A stretch of 64,000 nt of DNA. Source: Desulfovibrio sp. OH1186_COT-070 (GTDB lineage: Bacteria; Desulfobacterota; Desulfovibrionia; Desulfovibrionales; Desulfovibrionaceae). Under the pieces are notes generated by a model that saw only the letters and a list, made by a program, of their open reading frames with translations, was not told where the DNA came from and did no database searches. The position numbers and the translations under genes were made by a program. Below are positions 54,901 to 63,480 of this stretch, piece after piece. The DNA lies in the NCBI RefSeq assembly GCF_003860215.1, contig NZ_RQYH01000008.1:1-64000 (forward strand). Direction: 5' to 3'. Each line of letters begins with the position of its first letter. Position 1 is the stretch's first letter.

Positions 54901-56162
54901 AGCACTTCTTCATAGGGCATGTTGAAAAAGCCGTCATTGCCGTCCAGCATGGCAGGAACAAAAATGATTTTGACGCGCCTGTCCGGGCTGTTGTCCAGGC
55001 CCAGGCGGCGGCAGGAATTGATGATGGGATCCTGCGGGGCATTCCAGGCGTAGTGCGTGCAGATAAAGGGCCGGCCACTGTCGCTGGCATCGTGGGCTCC
55101 GGAAATTGCCGCCGGATTGGGGCCTGTATGGCCCCCCATGACAAGGCAGAGCACAAGAATGCGCGCGTCCGTGCCCGTCAGGCTTTGTTCCGTGCGGGCC
55201 AAGGCCTCCAGAAAAACATCCACCCCCTTGTTGTGCATTTCATACCGGCCGGAAATGACAAATATGCGCGTGTTCTTTGGCAAATCGCAACGCAGAAAGC
55301 GTTTGGCGGCCTCCATGACCTTGGCACGGTGAGATTCGGGCACACTGCGGTCGGCGGAGTAGTCCGGGATGACGCGCATATCCAGACCGTTGGTGGTAAT
55401 GACATCGGGTGTGCGGCCCAGAAATACCGTGGACTCTTCTCCAGTGATGGGGCTTACTGTGGTGAAAATGTCGGCCTCTCTGGCAGAAGCACTTTCCAGG
55501 GACCACTTGGCCGTGACGTTCAGCCCGACGGCTTCACTGGCCGGATTGAAATTGCGCAGATTGCTGTAAATATCGCGTCCGTTGCCCGCCAAAGCACGGC
55601 CAAGCATGGTGGCGTGGGTAGTGAAAACAGTGCCCACCGCCGGGGCGATTTTTTTGAGCATGAGCAGGCCCGCACCGCACATCCATTCGTGGAACAAGGC
55701 CACGCTACGCCCCTTGATGGCCTCCACGCGGGTTTCGTGAATAGCGGCAATGACTTCGCCGCAGGCCGAAGAAAACATGACCGGCTCCAGGTAGTCCCAA
55801 CCGCCTGACAGGGAGTCCACGCCATAGTTTTTCCACATGTCGTAAAGCAACTGGTTTCCGGCATAGCGTTTGGCAAAATCCACCAGAATGGCCTTGGGCC
55901 TGCCGGGAATGTTCCAGCGGCCCAGCCTGCATTTTAGATCCCTGGCGGCCAGTGCCAGCCGCAGAGAATCCCAGAGATGTTCGTCCGTTTCTTCAAAATC
56001 CTGACTTTCCTGCAAAAGAGGCCCAAGAAGAAAATAATCCTCTCCAAAATGCTCCACCGCCTGCAGAGCCTTGCTGCTGACCACAGAATAGATGCCGCCT
56101 ACCTTGTTGCAGACTTCCCAACTGACTTCAAAAAGTGTGACAGGGGATTTGCTGAATTCCAT
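51906..56162 (-). CDS. Fusion of GT3 glycogen synthase and GT35 alpha-glucan phosphorylase
   Basis: The single 1418-residue frame has two enzymes. Residues 1 to about 555 match eukaryotic-type glycogen synthase (GT3): FEVSWEVCNKVGGIYSVVSSKA, FHEWMCGAGLLMLKK, TTHATMLGRALAGNG and SWYEPWGYTPQE. From about 572 to the end is an alpha-glucan phosphorylase of the Thermotoga type with a DUF3417-like opening (LAQNVVWSWLDGARNLF), HMNEGHSAFMVLE, GHITNGIHTPSYVG and the PLP-binding SGTSGMK with Lys1168. One protein therefore carries both the making and the phosphorolysis of alpha-1,4 glucan. AAGGAG precedes the start. It is the last gene of the glycogen operon, 28 bases after the GH57 gene. Confidence 0.88.
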   Translation of the reverse strand: MEFSKSPVTLFEVSWEVCNKVGGIYSVVSSKALQAVEHFGEDYFLLGPLLQESQDFEETDEHLWDSLRLALAARDLKCRLGRWNIPGRPKAILVDFAKRYAGNQLLYDMWKNYGVDSLSGGWDYLEPVMFSSACGEVIAAIHETRVEAIKGRSVALFHEWMCGAGLLMLKKIAPAVGTVFTTHATMLGRALAGNGRDIYSNLRNFNPASEAVGLNVTAKWSLESASAREADIFTTVSPITGEESTVFLGRTPDVITTNGLDMRVIPDYSADRSVPESHRAKVMEAAKRFLRCDLPKNTRIFVISGRYEMHNKGVDVFLEALARTEQSLTGTDARILVLCLVMGGHTGPNPAAISGAHDASDSGRPFICTHYAWNAPQDPIINSCRRLGLDNSPDRRVKIIFVPAMLDGNDGFFNMPYEEVLTACDYGFFPSWYEPWGYTPQESAAWSVPTLTTDLSGFGMWAREQLQDMPPSLSGVLVLPRRGKNMEQSATALHSAILSIVGSHEQEHAERRKQARRLADRSSWGHFFANYLEAFHLALKKADTRVEQTPGHSALTRVLTASCSATPFLRPIMAVAEVPAPLARLRDLAQNVVWSWLDGARNLFMAFNPALWESCRNPLKMLERATPERFRELLRNEEYMALYHRVMENFDTYMAEPLRSLSADITPQRPIAYFSTEYGLNESIPIYSGGLGILSGDHLKSASDMAVPLVGVGLLYKNGYFKQEIDENGRQIAQYPINDFAHLPVKMMYDEEKQPVFIQLELPGRLLFARVWKLQVGRVCLYLMDTDTRRNTDEDRKITNRLYEANREIRLLQEMVLGMGGMRLLRTLKITPSVFHMNEGHSAFMVLERLQECLGMGMNLPESIVRVRSNTLFTTHTPVPAGNETFSLDLMERYFSGIASNLGLSWQQFLQMGQIEGGDDNSFQMTVLALRYSCWANGVSRLHGVVSRHMWNKLWKGLPHAETPIGHITNGIHTPSYVGNWINELLTHHLGSGWLQAPPGSGIWDKVDGIPDDAFWGARMHQKEALLEELRGQIPLLTQKLNLDTEQRHKMNRLLKPETLVIGFARRFAPYKRATLLFADPERLERILTNPQRPVVLVFSGKAHPADEAGINLIQEVVRMSRDTRFLGHIFFLENYSMGVSRLMSQGCDVWLNTPRRPHEASGTSGMKLPVNGGLNLSISDGWWCEGYNRQNGWTIGPVISTELPTKDQNDYLDAESLYTLLEETVSPLYYDRDSFGLPHQWIAMAKRSLKSLTSMYSSNRMLTDYIQQYYLRGAARRNMLHANDWALCRELATWEQDLPARFGTIRIEELAIGGVEENTMTCGEPVSIRLHMHLGEMKPEEVLVQLVIGQAFRSGNFRDKPEVLRLDPRQADHGDNGMDYAATYIPSSSGNYRYGVRVMPMHPALASPLDTGLILWA

Positions 56163-56189
56163 GAAAACTCCTTGCTTCTGCAGAAAGCG

Positions 56190-57494
56190 TTAGGGATTTT
56201 TTTTGCGGGCGGATGCTTTTTTCGCAGTTCCGGTTCCGGAGGCAGTTTTGGCGGGATTTTTTTCCCTGCCCGCGGAACCGGGTGTTTTTCTTCCGGTACC
56301 TGGGGGAGAAGGAAGCATGGCATCCAGGCGCAGTTCAAAATCGGCCAGGACGTTCATATAGGCAATGTAGGCATCGTACGGGCTGCCGAATGGGTTGGGG
56401 CGGTCAGTGGGAGTGCGGGAAAACCATTTGGTGGAAATATGGTGAAAGTGGTCTGCGGTCTGCAGGCGCCGGTAGTCATGCAAAAGGCCCTCATCGCGTA
56501 GCGCGTGCACGCGCGGGGCCAGACCGTACAGGGTGTGGATGGCGTCTTTTTGCATATCGTTCCCCAGCCATGCCGTGAGGTCACCGCCTTCGTCCGCCCA
56601 GGACATGAATTGCGGCACGTCCACCTCGCCCACGGGCGTGAATGTTTTTGCAGCCTCGGAGGGGGTGGTGAAACGGAAACGTCTGTCGGCCAGCAGCATG
56701 CCCGGCAGGGCGTCCATGAAATGGAAAATGCCCGAATCCTGGCTGTGGCGCAGACCAAAAATATGATAATCATCAAAAATATTGATAAGATCCGCGCTTG
56801 CAGCGTGCTCATGGCACCAGAAAGCGAAAACTTCCGCAGTGAGGGGCCAGGCCTCCCAGTTCCGGTCGCTGAAGCGCAGTCCGATATCCCCCGAAAGGCG
56901 CGCGTTGCGTAACAGAAGAGCCAGTTCGGGAGTGCCGCACGGCCTGTACAGCCAGTTGGGGCTGCGCCAGCCCAGCACATGGTCCGCGCCTTCGGCCAGA
57001 ATGGCTTTGAAGCCCAGAGCCCGTACGGCCGCAGCCAGGTCATTGTTGTAGATGCAGGCCGTGTTCACGAATGTCTTCGGTTTTTTCCCGAACAGTGCCT
57101 TGAGCCGCAGGGCGTGATCCTTGACCTGCCTGTCGAACTCCTCCCGCGAATAGAGGAAGGCCAGGGAATGTGCCGCTGTTTCACAGGCAACTTCCACGCA
57201 GCCGGTTTCCACCAGGGAGCGAAAACTGTCCAGCACCTCGGGAGCGTATTGCTCGAACTGATCCAGCGCCGTGCCCGAAAAGGAGAAGGTCAGCCTGAAA
57301 TTTCCCTTGTGGCGGCGGATGAGGCGCATCATCATTTCGTTGGCGGGCAGATAGCACTGGCGTGCCGCCCGCAACATGGCATCGCAGTTGTGGTCGTCGT
57401 TTTCGTAGAAGGAGTTCTGCCCCATATCGAAAATCGTATAACGACGAAGCTGGTAGGCTTCATGCACTTCATAGCACAAGCAGATGGCTGGCAT
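56190..57494 (-). CDS. GH57 alpha-amylase-type glycoside hydrolase
   Basis: The 434-residue protein opens CLCYEVHEAYQLRRY, a GH57 start with a His metal/substrate position. The nucleophile region VEVACETAAHSLAF carries Glu105, and NIFDDYHIFGLRH carries the acid Asp near 241-242. The fold is a (beta/alpha)7 barrel. It should cleave alpha-1,4 glucan or act as a glucanotransferase; the exact activity is not readable. The C-terminal 45 residues are a low-complexity Lys, Pro and Ala tail, unusual for the family. The ATG at 57494 has GGAGG before it and overlaps the GT4 stop by one base (TGATG). Confidence 0.85.
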   Translation of the reverse strand: MPAICLCYEVHEAYQLRRYTIFDMGQNSFYENDDHNCDAMLRAARQCYLPANEMMMRLIRRHKGNFRLTFSFSGTALDQFEQYAPEVLDSFRSLVETGCVEVACETAAHSLAFLYSREEFDRQVKDHALRLKALFGKKPKTFVNTACIYNNDLAAAVRALGFKAILAEGADHVLGWRSPNWLYRPCGTPELALLLRNARLSGDIGLRFSDRNWEAWPLTAEVFAFWCHEHAASADLINIFDDYHIFGLRHSQDSGIFHFMDALPGMLLADRRFRFTTPSEAAKTFTPVGEVDVPQFMSWADEGGDLTAWLGNDMQKDAIHTLYGLAPRVHALRDEGLLHDYRRLQTADHFHHISTKWFSRTPTDRPNPFGSPYDAYIAYMNVLADFELRLDAMLPSPPGTGRKTPGSAGREKNPAKTASGTGTAKKASARKKNP

Positions 57495-58828
57495 CACTGA
57501 CCTCCCGCGCTGTGGTAAACGGCCATCAGTTGATCGGCGGCATTTTCCCAGCGGATATTTTTCATCTCTTCCTTGCAGTTTTTGACAAGCTCTGCAGCCA
57601 GACAGGGGTAACGCAGTACGGCGCAGATCTTGTCGGCCATGTCGCGCGTGTCCCAGAAGTCTGCCTTGAGGGCATGGTTCAGCACCTCAGAAACTCCCGA
57701 CTGGCGGGAAAGCAGCACCGGAACATCGTACAATATGGCCTCCAGCGGCGTAATGCCGAAGGGTTCGGAAACAGAGGGCATGACATAGAGATCGCTCAGG
57801 GCGAACATGTGGTCCACATCATCGCCCCGCAAAAATCCGGAGAAATGAAAGCGGTGCCCTATGCGCAACTGCCCGGCCCGACGGATAAGCCCGGACAGCA
57901 TGTCGCCGCTGCCGGCCATGCAGAAACGCGCACGGGGGATTTTTTCCAAAACCAGCCTGGCCGCCTCCATGAAGTATTCCGGCCCCTTCTGAAAGGTAAT
58001 CCGCCCCAGAAAGAGCACGCGTTTTTCGTGGCGGATGCGGGGGGGCACGGGAAAGCGTTTTTCCGCTTCATGACGGGCCACGGCATTGTGAACCACCACC
58101 ACCTTGTCGGGCGGCACACCGTAGCGTTCAATGACGGTTCTGCGGGTGAGGCGGCTCACGGCCACCACCACATCCGCAGCCAGCAGCCCGGCTTTTTCGA
58201 TTCCGGCCACCTGCTCGTTGATATTGACGCCGCTGCGGTCATACTCGGTGGCGTGAATGTGAACCACCAAGGGTTTTCCTGTCAGGCTTCTGGCGAGCAT
58301 TCCTGCCGGATAGGTCATCCAGTCGTGAGCGTGGATAATGTCAAAGCTTTCCTGCAGGGCGATGGCCGCAGCCAGTCTGCTGTAGCGCGTGACCTCACTC
58401 ATGAGATCCGGGCCGTAGCCGCCGCACAGGCGGAAGGTAAACGCACTGCCCTGACCCGCACGCTCTTCCCCCGGCCGGGGAGAGAGCTTCTCGGACTCCT
58501 GACGCAGCCTTTCCAGCGTTTGCGCATAACCACGCGGAGTGAGATAGGGAACCAGAGGACTGTCCACGGGCAGATAGCGGATACTTTCATGCCATGCTTT
58601 TTGCCCTGCCCAAGCCATTTTTTCCGCCACTTCCTCCGTGATGGGCGTGCCTGAGGCCGAGCGCAGACGCAAGAAACTGTTGTGCTGGCTGCTGCCTTCA
58701 GCCCGTGGAAGAACAAAAATGATCTCTGCTCCCTTTTTGGCCAAAGCCTGCGTCATGCCGAAGCAGGCCGTGCCCAGACCGCCGCTGATATGCGGGGGAA
58801 ATTCCCAGCCGAACATGAGCACTCGCAT
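57494..58828 (-). CDS. GT4-family glycosyltransferase of the glycogen operon
   Basis: The 444-residue GT-B enzyme opens MRVLMFGWEFPPHISGGLGTA. FDIIHAHDWMTYPAG follows in the N-domain and RVLFLGRITFQKGPEYF in the C-domain. The donor-site motif SEPFGITPLEAI carries the Glu pair of GT4. GT4 enzymes next to GH57 and debranching genes occur in archaeal and some bacterial glycogen clusters, where they may extend or prime alpha-glucan. The donor is probably ADP- or UDP-glucose, but this is inferred. The ATG at 58828 is the family start. It lies 20 bases after the debranching gene and overlaps the GH57 gene. Confidence 0.85.
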   Translation of the reverse strand: MRVLMFGWEFPPHISGGLGTACFGMTQALAKKGAEIIFVLPRAEGSSQHNSFLRLRSASGTPITEEVAEKMAWAGQKAWHESIRYLPVDSPLVPYLTPRGYAQTLERLRQESEKLSPRPGEERAGQGSAFTFRLCGGYGPDLMSEVTRYSRLAAAIALQESFDIIHAHDWMTYPAGMLARSLTGKPLVVHIHATEYDRSGVNINEQVAGIEKAGLLAADVVVAVSRLTRRTVIERYGVPPDKVVVVHNAVARHEAEKRFPVPPRIRHEKRVLFLGRITFQKGPEYFMEAARLVLEKIPRARFCMAGSGDMLSGLIRRAGQLRIGHRFHFSGFLRGDDVDHMFALSDLYVMPSVSEPFGITPLEAILYDVPVLLSRQSGVSEVLNHALKADFWDTRDMADKICAVLRYPCLAAELVKNCKEEMKNIRWENAADQLMAVYHSAGGQ

Positions 58829-58848
58829 GAGGGATTCCTTTTTCTTTA

Positions 58849-61011
58849 TCAGGATGTGTTGCCGTCGGCGCATCCCGCAGTTTCTGTCGTATCCTTTGCA
58901 CCCGCGGGAATCAGAACCGCACGGCCAACCCCCGCGGTATCGCCCGACAGGGGATTGGCAAGGCGGTGTGCGATGCCTTTTTCCCATTCGCGGTAGACAG
59001 CGGGCGCGGCTTTGCGCGTACGCAGCAACAGCCGCAGGCATTCGGCCACGCTCCATGCCTGGCTGATGCAGCCACCGGGGCGATAGGGTGGCGAACCGTC
59101 AAAAATCTCGGAAATGCTTCCCAGTCCCGCCTCGACAAGATGGTCGCTGTAGAGGGGAGTGAGGGTTTCCAGCAGGGCGCGGGCGGCCCCTTCCACATCC
59201 CAGGCCACACGCATCAGGGCATCGGCAAAGTGCCCCAGCAGCCAAGGCCAGACAGTGCCCTGATGGTAGGCCGAATCACGGCTCTGGGGCGAGCCGCCGT
59301 AGTGCCCCTTGTAGGCCGGAGAGTCGGGCGCGAGAGTACGCAGGCCGTAGGGCGTCAGGAGTTTGTTGCGCACGCATTCCACAACCTGGGGCTGGCAGTC
59401 CTCCGACAGGACGGAATAGGGCAGGGATACGGCAAGAATCTGATTAGGCCGCACGCTCTGATCCAGCTCTCCGTTGCGCCAGACATCGCCCAGATACCCG
59501 CCGTCCCCACCTGTCCAGAAGCGGATGAAAAATGCCTGGCGCAAGGCCCGGAGAGCGGTATTTCCTGTGAGCGGCTCCTCCCCGAAGCTGGCGGCCAGAA
59601 AGTCTGCAAAAGCCAAGGTATTGTACCAGAGGGCATTGACTTCCACAGGACAGCCGTGGCGCGGGGTGACAGGCCTGCCGCCTGCCTGGGCATCCATCCA
59701 CGTCAGTTGGGTATGGGCATCTCCTGCGTGCACCAGACCTTCTCCGTCAACATGAATGCCCTGTCCGGGGCCTGAACGATAGCCCTGAACAATGGCCTTG
59801 AGTGGCGGCCAGGCGTTTTCGCGCGCCCAGGCCAGCCCGTCCGGAGCAGTTTCAAGCCAGGCCTGCACGGCCACCGCATACCACAAGGCCGCGTCCACAG
59901 AATTGTAGGCGTGGTCCCCGGAGTGCGAAAACATGTTGGGCACAAGGCCGTCATGAACATTCCTGCCCACTTCGGCAAGAACCCTCAGGCCGAAATCCGC
60001 GCGGTTGGCGTGAAAGGTCAGGCCGGGCAGGCTGATGAGCGTATCACGACCCCATGCGTCAAACCAGGGATAGCCCGCCAGAATTGCCGGTCTTTTGTTG
60101 TGGGTTTCCATGCAGAAGTGCCGCCCGGTTTCGGCAAGATGCCCGGCCAACCCTCCGTTTTTTTTGTGGAGCATATCCCGGTTGCGGACTTCCTCTGCCC
60201 AGAGGGATTCCGGGTTTTCCTCGCACGGTTCAGTGCCCACCAGCACATACACGCTGCCGCCCTGGGGCAGGGGAGGCAGGGCAATATCGAGCAGGCCCGG
60301 CATGAAAAGGTCTTCGCTGGCGGCAAAACCCCGCTCGTATTCTTCCAGATATTCCACGTTCCTGTACCAATCAGGCGCGGGCAGGAAAGAACAGCCCTGC
60401 GGGCTGGATCCCGTGTTCTGCACTGCGCAGGCAGTATGCCCTTGTGCCTGGATATACAGGGGCGGCAGGTGTTGGTGGGGGCGGATGCAGAAGCCGTTTT
60501 CCAACGGAGCAGCAAAGATGTTCAGGTTTTCATCGGTCTGCGTCAGAGCGTGAAAACTCCTGAAGGCCAGCAGGGGCTTGAGGCGCAGGGTCAGGGGGGG
60601 GGTTGGCGACTGCCCTTGCACGCTCCAGCGCAGCAGCAGGCGGCTCTTGCCCCTGAGAAGGACAATCTCGCGCAGCAGGCGTACATCGCCCATGCGGTAC
60701 ACCGACACAGGCCATTGATCCAGCTGAAAGCTTTCGAGGTACTCGTGCCCGCGCGGGTGGAGCAGGCCAGGGTGCTGGCGGGTACAGAGAAAAAATTCCT
60801 TTCCGCCCCCCACAACAGAATCTTCGAGGGTCGAAAGCAGCACGTGCCTGCCGCCGGCAGTGTTGACCACAAGCAGGCCGTGATATTTGCGCGTATTGCA
60901 ACAGAGAATGGTGCTGCTGGAATAATCTCCCAGCCCGTTGGTCAGCAGCCATTCCCTGCGCAATGCCCGCCGGGTATTCTGGCAGGCTGCCTTGTCGAAG
61001 AGAAAGCGCAT
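58849..61011 (-). CDS. Glycogen debranching enzyme (amylo-alpha-1,6-glucosidase)
   Basis: The 720-residue protein matches the archaeal-type debranching family (GH133-like). It has the N-terminal block EWLLTNGLGDYSSSTILCCN followed by TRKYHGLLV. In the (alpha/alpha)6 catalytic domain are GYPWFDAWGRDTLISLPGL, GLVPNMFSHSGDHAYNSVDAALW and TWMDAQAGGRPVTPRHG. These regions hold the acidic catalytic residues. It hydrolyses the alpha-1,6 branch stub. The ATG at 61011 follows AAGGAGG at six bases. It is the first gene of the operon and is transcribed away from livJ. Confidence 0.9.
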   Translation of the reverse strand: MRFLFDKAACQNTRRALRREWLLTNGLGDYSSSTILCCNTRKYHGLLVVNTAGGRHVLLSTLEDSVVGGGKEFFLCTRQHPGLLHPRGHEYLESFQLDQWPVSVYRMGDVRLLREIVLLRGKSRLLLRWSVQGQSPTPPLTLRLKPLLAFRSFHALTQTDENLNIFAAPLENGFCIRPHQHLPPLYIQAQGHTACAVQNTGSSPQGCSFLPAPDWYRNVEYLEEYERGFAASEDLFMPGLLDIALPPLPQGGSVYVLVGTEPCEENPESLWAEEVRNRDMLHKKNGGLAGHLAETGRHFCMETHNKRPAILAGYPWFDAWGRDTLISLPGLTFHANRADFGLRVLAEVGRNVHDGLVPNMFSHSGDHAYNSVDAALWYAVAVQAWLETAPDGLAWARENAWPPLKAIVQGYRSGPGQGIHVDGEGLVHAGDAHTQLTWMDAQAGGRPVTPRHGCPVEVNALWYNTLAFADFLAASFGEEPLTGNTALRALRQAFFIRFWTGGDGGYLGDVWRNGELDQSVRPNQILAVSLPYSVLSEDCQPQVVECVRNKLLTPYGLRTLAPDSPAYKGHYGGSPQSRDSAYHQGTVWPWLLGHFADALMRVAWDVEGAARALLETLTPLYSDHLVEAGLGSISEIFDGSPPYRPGGCISQAWSVAECLRLLLRTRKAAPAVYREWEKGIAHRLANPLSGDTAGVGRAVLIPAGAKDTTETAGCADGNTS

Positions 61012-61336
61012 ACACAACCTCCTTGCGTACACGGAAACGGTACCGGGGAAAGTGCTGCGCGACAAATGGCAGGGTATGAAGCCCGGCAGAGATGCAAACA
61101 GCAGGATAAAAGACAACCTGCCGGGCCGTCGCGCAGCCGTATGCTGCGTTTGAACGCTACTCTATTTTGTGCTTGCAACATAGCACACTTTGGGGAGTCT
61201 GTCGAGACGGACAGATGTTTCCCGCTTGAGAAACGCATTCTGCGGCACAGCGCGCAAAGGGCTTTTATTTTCTTTCGTTTCAAGGTATGCAGTCTTTCCT
61301 GCCAGTCATGGCGCACCTCACAGCGGGAGAGATTCC
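61012..61336. promoter_or_regulatory. Divergent control region between the glycogen operon and livJ
   Basis: No gene is supported here. A GCCCGGCAG/CTGCCGGGC pair (61081-61089 and 61118-61126) could form a stem with a 28-base loop. TGTGCT and AGCACA (61168-61173 and 61182-61187) form an inverted repeat with an eight-base spacer, about 150 bases upstream of livJ, a possible operator. I see no confident -10 or -35 pair. Confidence 0.4.
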
Positions 61337-62458
61337 ATGAATGTTGTCGGCCGTTGGTTCGGAATTCTTACTTTAGCTCTTTTTGTGCCCGTTGCGGTTC
61401 AGGCCGGGGATGTCAAAATCGGTCTCATGTGCCCGCTTACAGGCAAGTGGGCATCGGAAGGGCAGGACATGAAAAATATCGTCAGCCTGCTGGTGGACGA
61501 AGCCAATGCCAGGGGCGGTGTCAACGGCCGCAAGCTGGCTCTGGTGGTTGCCGACGATGCGGGTGACCCGCGCACGGCGGCCCTTGCTGCGCAAAAGCTG
61601 GCTTCCTCCGGTGTGGTGGCCGTCATCGGCACCTATGGTTCCGCTGTCACCGAAGCCAGCCAGAATATTCTGGACGAAGCCGGTCTTGTCCAGATCGGCA
61701 CGGGATCTACCAGTGTGCGCCTTACAGAAAAAAAGCTGCCGCTTTTCTTCCGCACCTGTCCGCGTGACGATGCGCAAGGCAAGGCTGCTGCCGAGGCCAT
61801 TGCCCGTGGCGGATACAAGGCCGTTGCCCTTTTGCACGACAACTCCTCCTATGCCAGGGGGCTGGCCGAAGAAACCCGCGCCCTGCTGGACAAAGCGGGC
61901 ATCCGGGTTGTTTTTTACGATGCCCTCACTCCCGGCGAGCGTGACTACACGGCCATCCTGACCAAACTCAAGGCGGCAACGCCGGATCTGGTATTTTTTA
62001 CCGGCTACTATCCTGAAACCGGCATGCTTTTGCGCCAGAAAAAAGAAATGGGCTGGCCTGTGCCCATGATGGGCGGCGATGCCGCAAACCATCAGGATCT
62101 GGTCACCATTGCGGGTGCCGAGGCGGCCAGCGGGTATTTTTTCATCAGCCCTCCTTTGCCGCAGGACATGGATTCGCCTGAAGCTGCGGCTTTTCTGGAC
62201 ACCTATCGCGCGCGGCATCAGAGCGTGCCCGTGTCCGTCTGGGCGGTGCTGGCCGGTGATGCCTTCAAGGTCATTGAGGCCGCGCTGGCCGCTGGCAAGG
62301 ACAAACCTGCGGATATGGCCGCCTGGCTCAAGCAGCTCAAGAACCTGCCCGGACTTTCCGGATCTTTGGGGTTTGACGCCAAAGGCGACCGGGTGGGGGA
62401 GTTTTACCGTACCTATACCGTCAATGAAAAAGGCGTTTTTGTTCTGCAGGCACGCTAG
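61337..62458 (+). CDS. livJ: Branched-chain amino acid ABC transporter, substrate-binding protein
   Basis: The 373-residue periplasmic protein has a Sec signal peptide (MNVVGRWFGILTLALFVPVA, cleaved after VQA). The type I LIV-binding fold follows: VKIGLMCPLTGKWASEGQDM and VVAVIGTYGSAVTEASQ. Ligand-site residues lie around YDALTPGERDYTAIL and PDLVFFTGYYPETG. It should capture leucine, isoleucine or valine, or a similar amino acid, for the LivHM channel encoded next. The ATG at 61337 has GGGAGAG before it. A strong hairpin follows the gene, and the ATPase genes lie outside the window. Confidence 0.92.
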   Translation: MNVVGRWFGILTLALFVPVAVQAGDVKIGLMCPLTGKWASEGQDMKNIVSLLVDEANARGGVNGRKLALVVADDAGDPRTAALAAQKLASSGVVAVIGTYGSAVTEASQNILDEAGLVQIGTGSTSVRLTEKKLPLFFRTCPRDDAQGKAAAEAIARGGYKAVALLHDNSSYARGLAEETRALLDKAGIRVVFYDALTPGERDYTAILTKLKAATPDLVFFTGYYPETGMLLRQKKEMGWPVPMMGGDAANHQDLVTIAGAEAASGYFFISPPLPQDMDSPEAAAFLDTYRARHQSVPVSVWAVLAGDAFKVIEAALAAGKDKPADMAAWLKQLKNLPGLSGSLGFDAKGDRVGEFYRTYTVNEKGVFVLQAR

Positions 62459-62517
62459 AAAATGTTGCGGGCAAGGGAGTGTTGCCCACGCGAAAGACTT
62501 TTTTCTTTGCCTGAAGC

Positions 62518-62568
62518 GTCCGCCGGGGCATTTGACATGTGCCCCGGCGGACACACCGCTTTTTTGAC
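62518..62568 (+). terminator. Hairpin between livJ and livH
   Basis: A 13-pair perfect stem (62518-62530 with 62540-62552) around nine bases is followed, after 10 bases, by TTTTTT. It may stop most transcripts, so that livJ is made in excess of the permease genes, as is common for binding proteins. Confidence 0.6.
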
Positions 62569-62574
62569 AGCACT

Positions 62575-63480
62575 ATGGAACAGTTTCTCCAACAGCTTGT
62601 GAACGGTCTGGCCGTGGGCGGGATCTACGCCTTGGTAGCCTTGGGCTACACCATGGTCTATGGTGTGCTGAAACTCATCAACTTTGCCCACGGCGATTTG
62701 TTCACCATCGGAGCCTATCTGGGCTTGACGCTGCTGGTCAGTTGCAAACTGGCCGGCACGCTGCACCCTTTTGGGGCTGTCGGGCTTGTTTTTCTCATGG
62801 TTGCCCTGCTGGTGGCCCTCATCGGTTTTTTGCTGGAACGCACGGCCTACCGCCCCTTGCGTCAGGCAGGCCGACTTTCGGCTGTGGTTTCGGCGTTGGG
62901 GGCATCCATCTTTTTTCAGAATGCGGTCATGCTCATTTACGGAGCGCGTTTTTACGTCTACCCGGATTACCTGCGCCCCGATTTTACCGTCCGCATGTTG
63001 GGGCTGGACGTGCCCGGCGTACGCCTGCTGGTGATTGCTGCCAGCGTACTGCTCATGCTGGGGCTTTCGGCCTTTATCCAGCGCACGCGCACCGGAGCGG
63101 CCATCCGTGCGGTAGCCATTGACCCCGGCGCGGCACAGCTTATGGGCATCAATGTGGACCGCATCATTGCGCTGGTTTTTCTCATTGGTCCGGGCCTGGG
63201 AGGTGCGGCCGGCCTGATGGTGGGCATCTATTACGGGCAGATTGATTTCACCATGGGCTGGTCTTACGGCCTCAAGGCCTTTACCGCAGCAATTCTGGGA
63301 GGGATCGGCAACATTCCGGGAGCCATGCTGGGAGGCTTTCTGCTGGGCGTCATCGAGGCTCTGGCTGCGGGATATATCGCCATAGCCTGGAAGGACGCCA
63401 TAGCCTTTCTGGTGCTCATTCTCATCCTGATTATCCGCCCCACAGGCATTTTGGGCGAGCGCACGGCGGACAAGCTATGA
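62575..63480 (+). CDS. livH: Branched-chain amino acid ABC transporter permease LivH
   Basis: The 301-residue inner membrane protein has about eight hydrophobic helices. It shows the LivH signatures QLVNGLAVGGIYALVALGYTMVYG near the start, INFAHGDLFTIGAY, and the late coupling region with GLKAFTAAILGGIGNIPGAMLGG. It forms one half of the transport channel. The ATG at 62575 is chosen because it begins the family N-terminus. Its stop overlaps the livM start (ATGA). Confidence 0.94.
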   Translation: MEQFLQQLVNGLAVGGIYALVALGYTMVYGVLKLINFAHGDLFTIGAYLGLTLLVSCKLAGTLHPFGAVGLVFLMVALLVALIGFLLERTAYRPLRQAGRLSAVVSALGASIFFQNAVMLIYGARFYVYPDYLRPDFTVRMLGLDVPGVRLLVIAASVLLMLGLSAFIQRTRTGAAIRAVAIDPGAAQLMGINVDRIIALVFLIGPGLGGAAGLMVGIYYGQIDFTMGWSYGLKAFTAAILGGIGNIPGAMLGGFLLGVIEALAAGYIAIAWKDAIAFLVLILILIIRPTGILGERTADKL

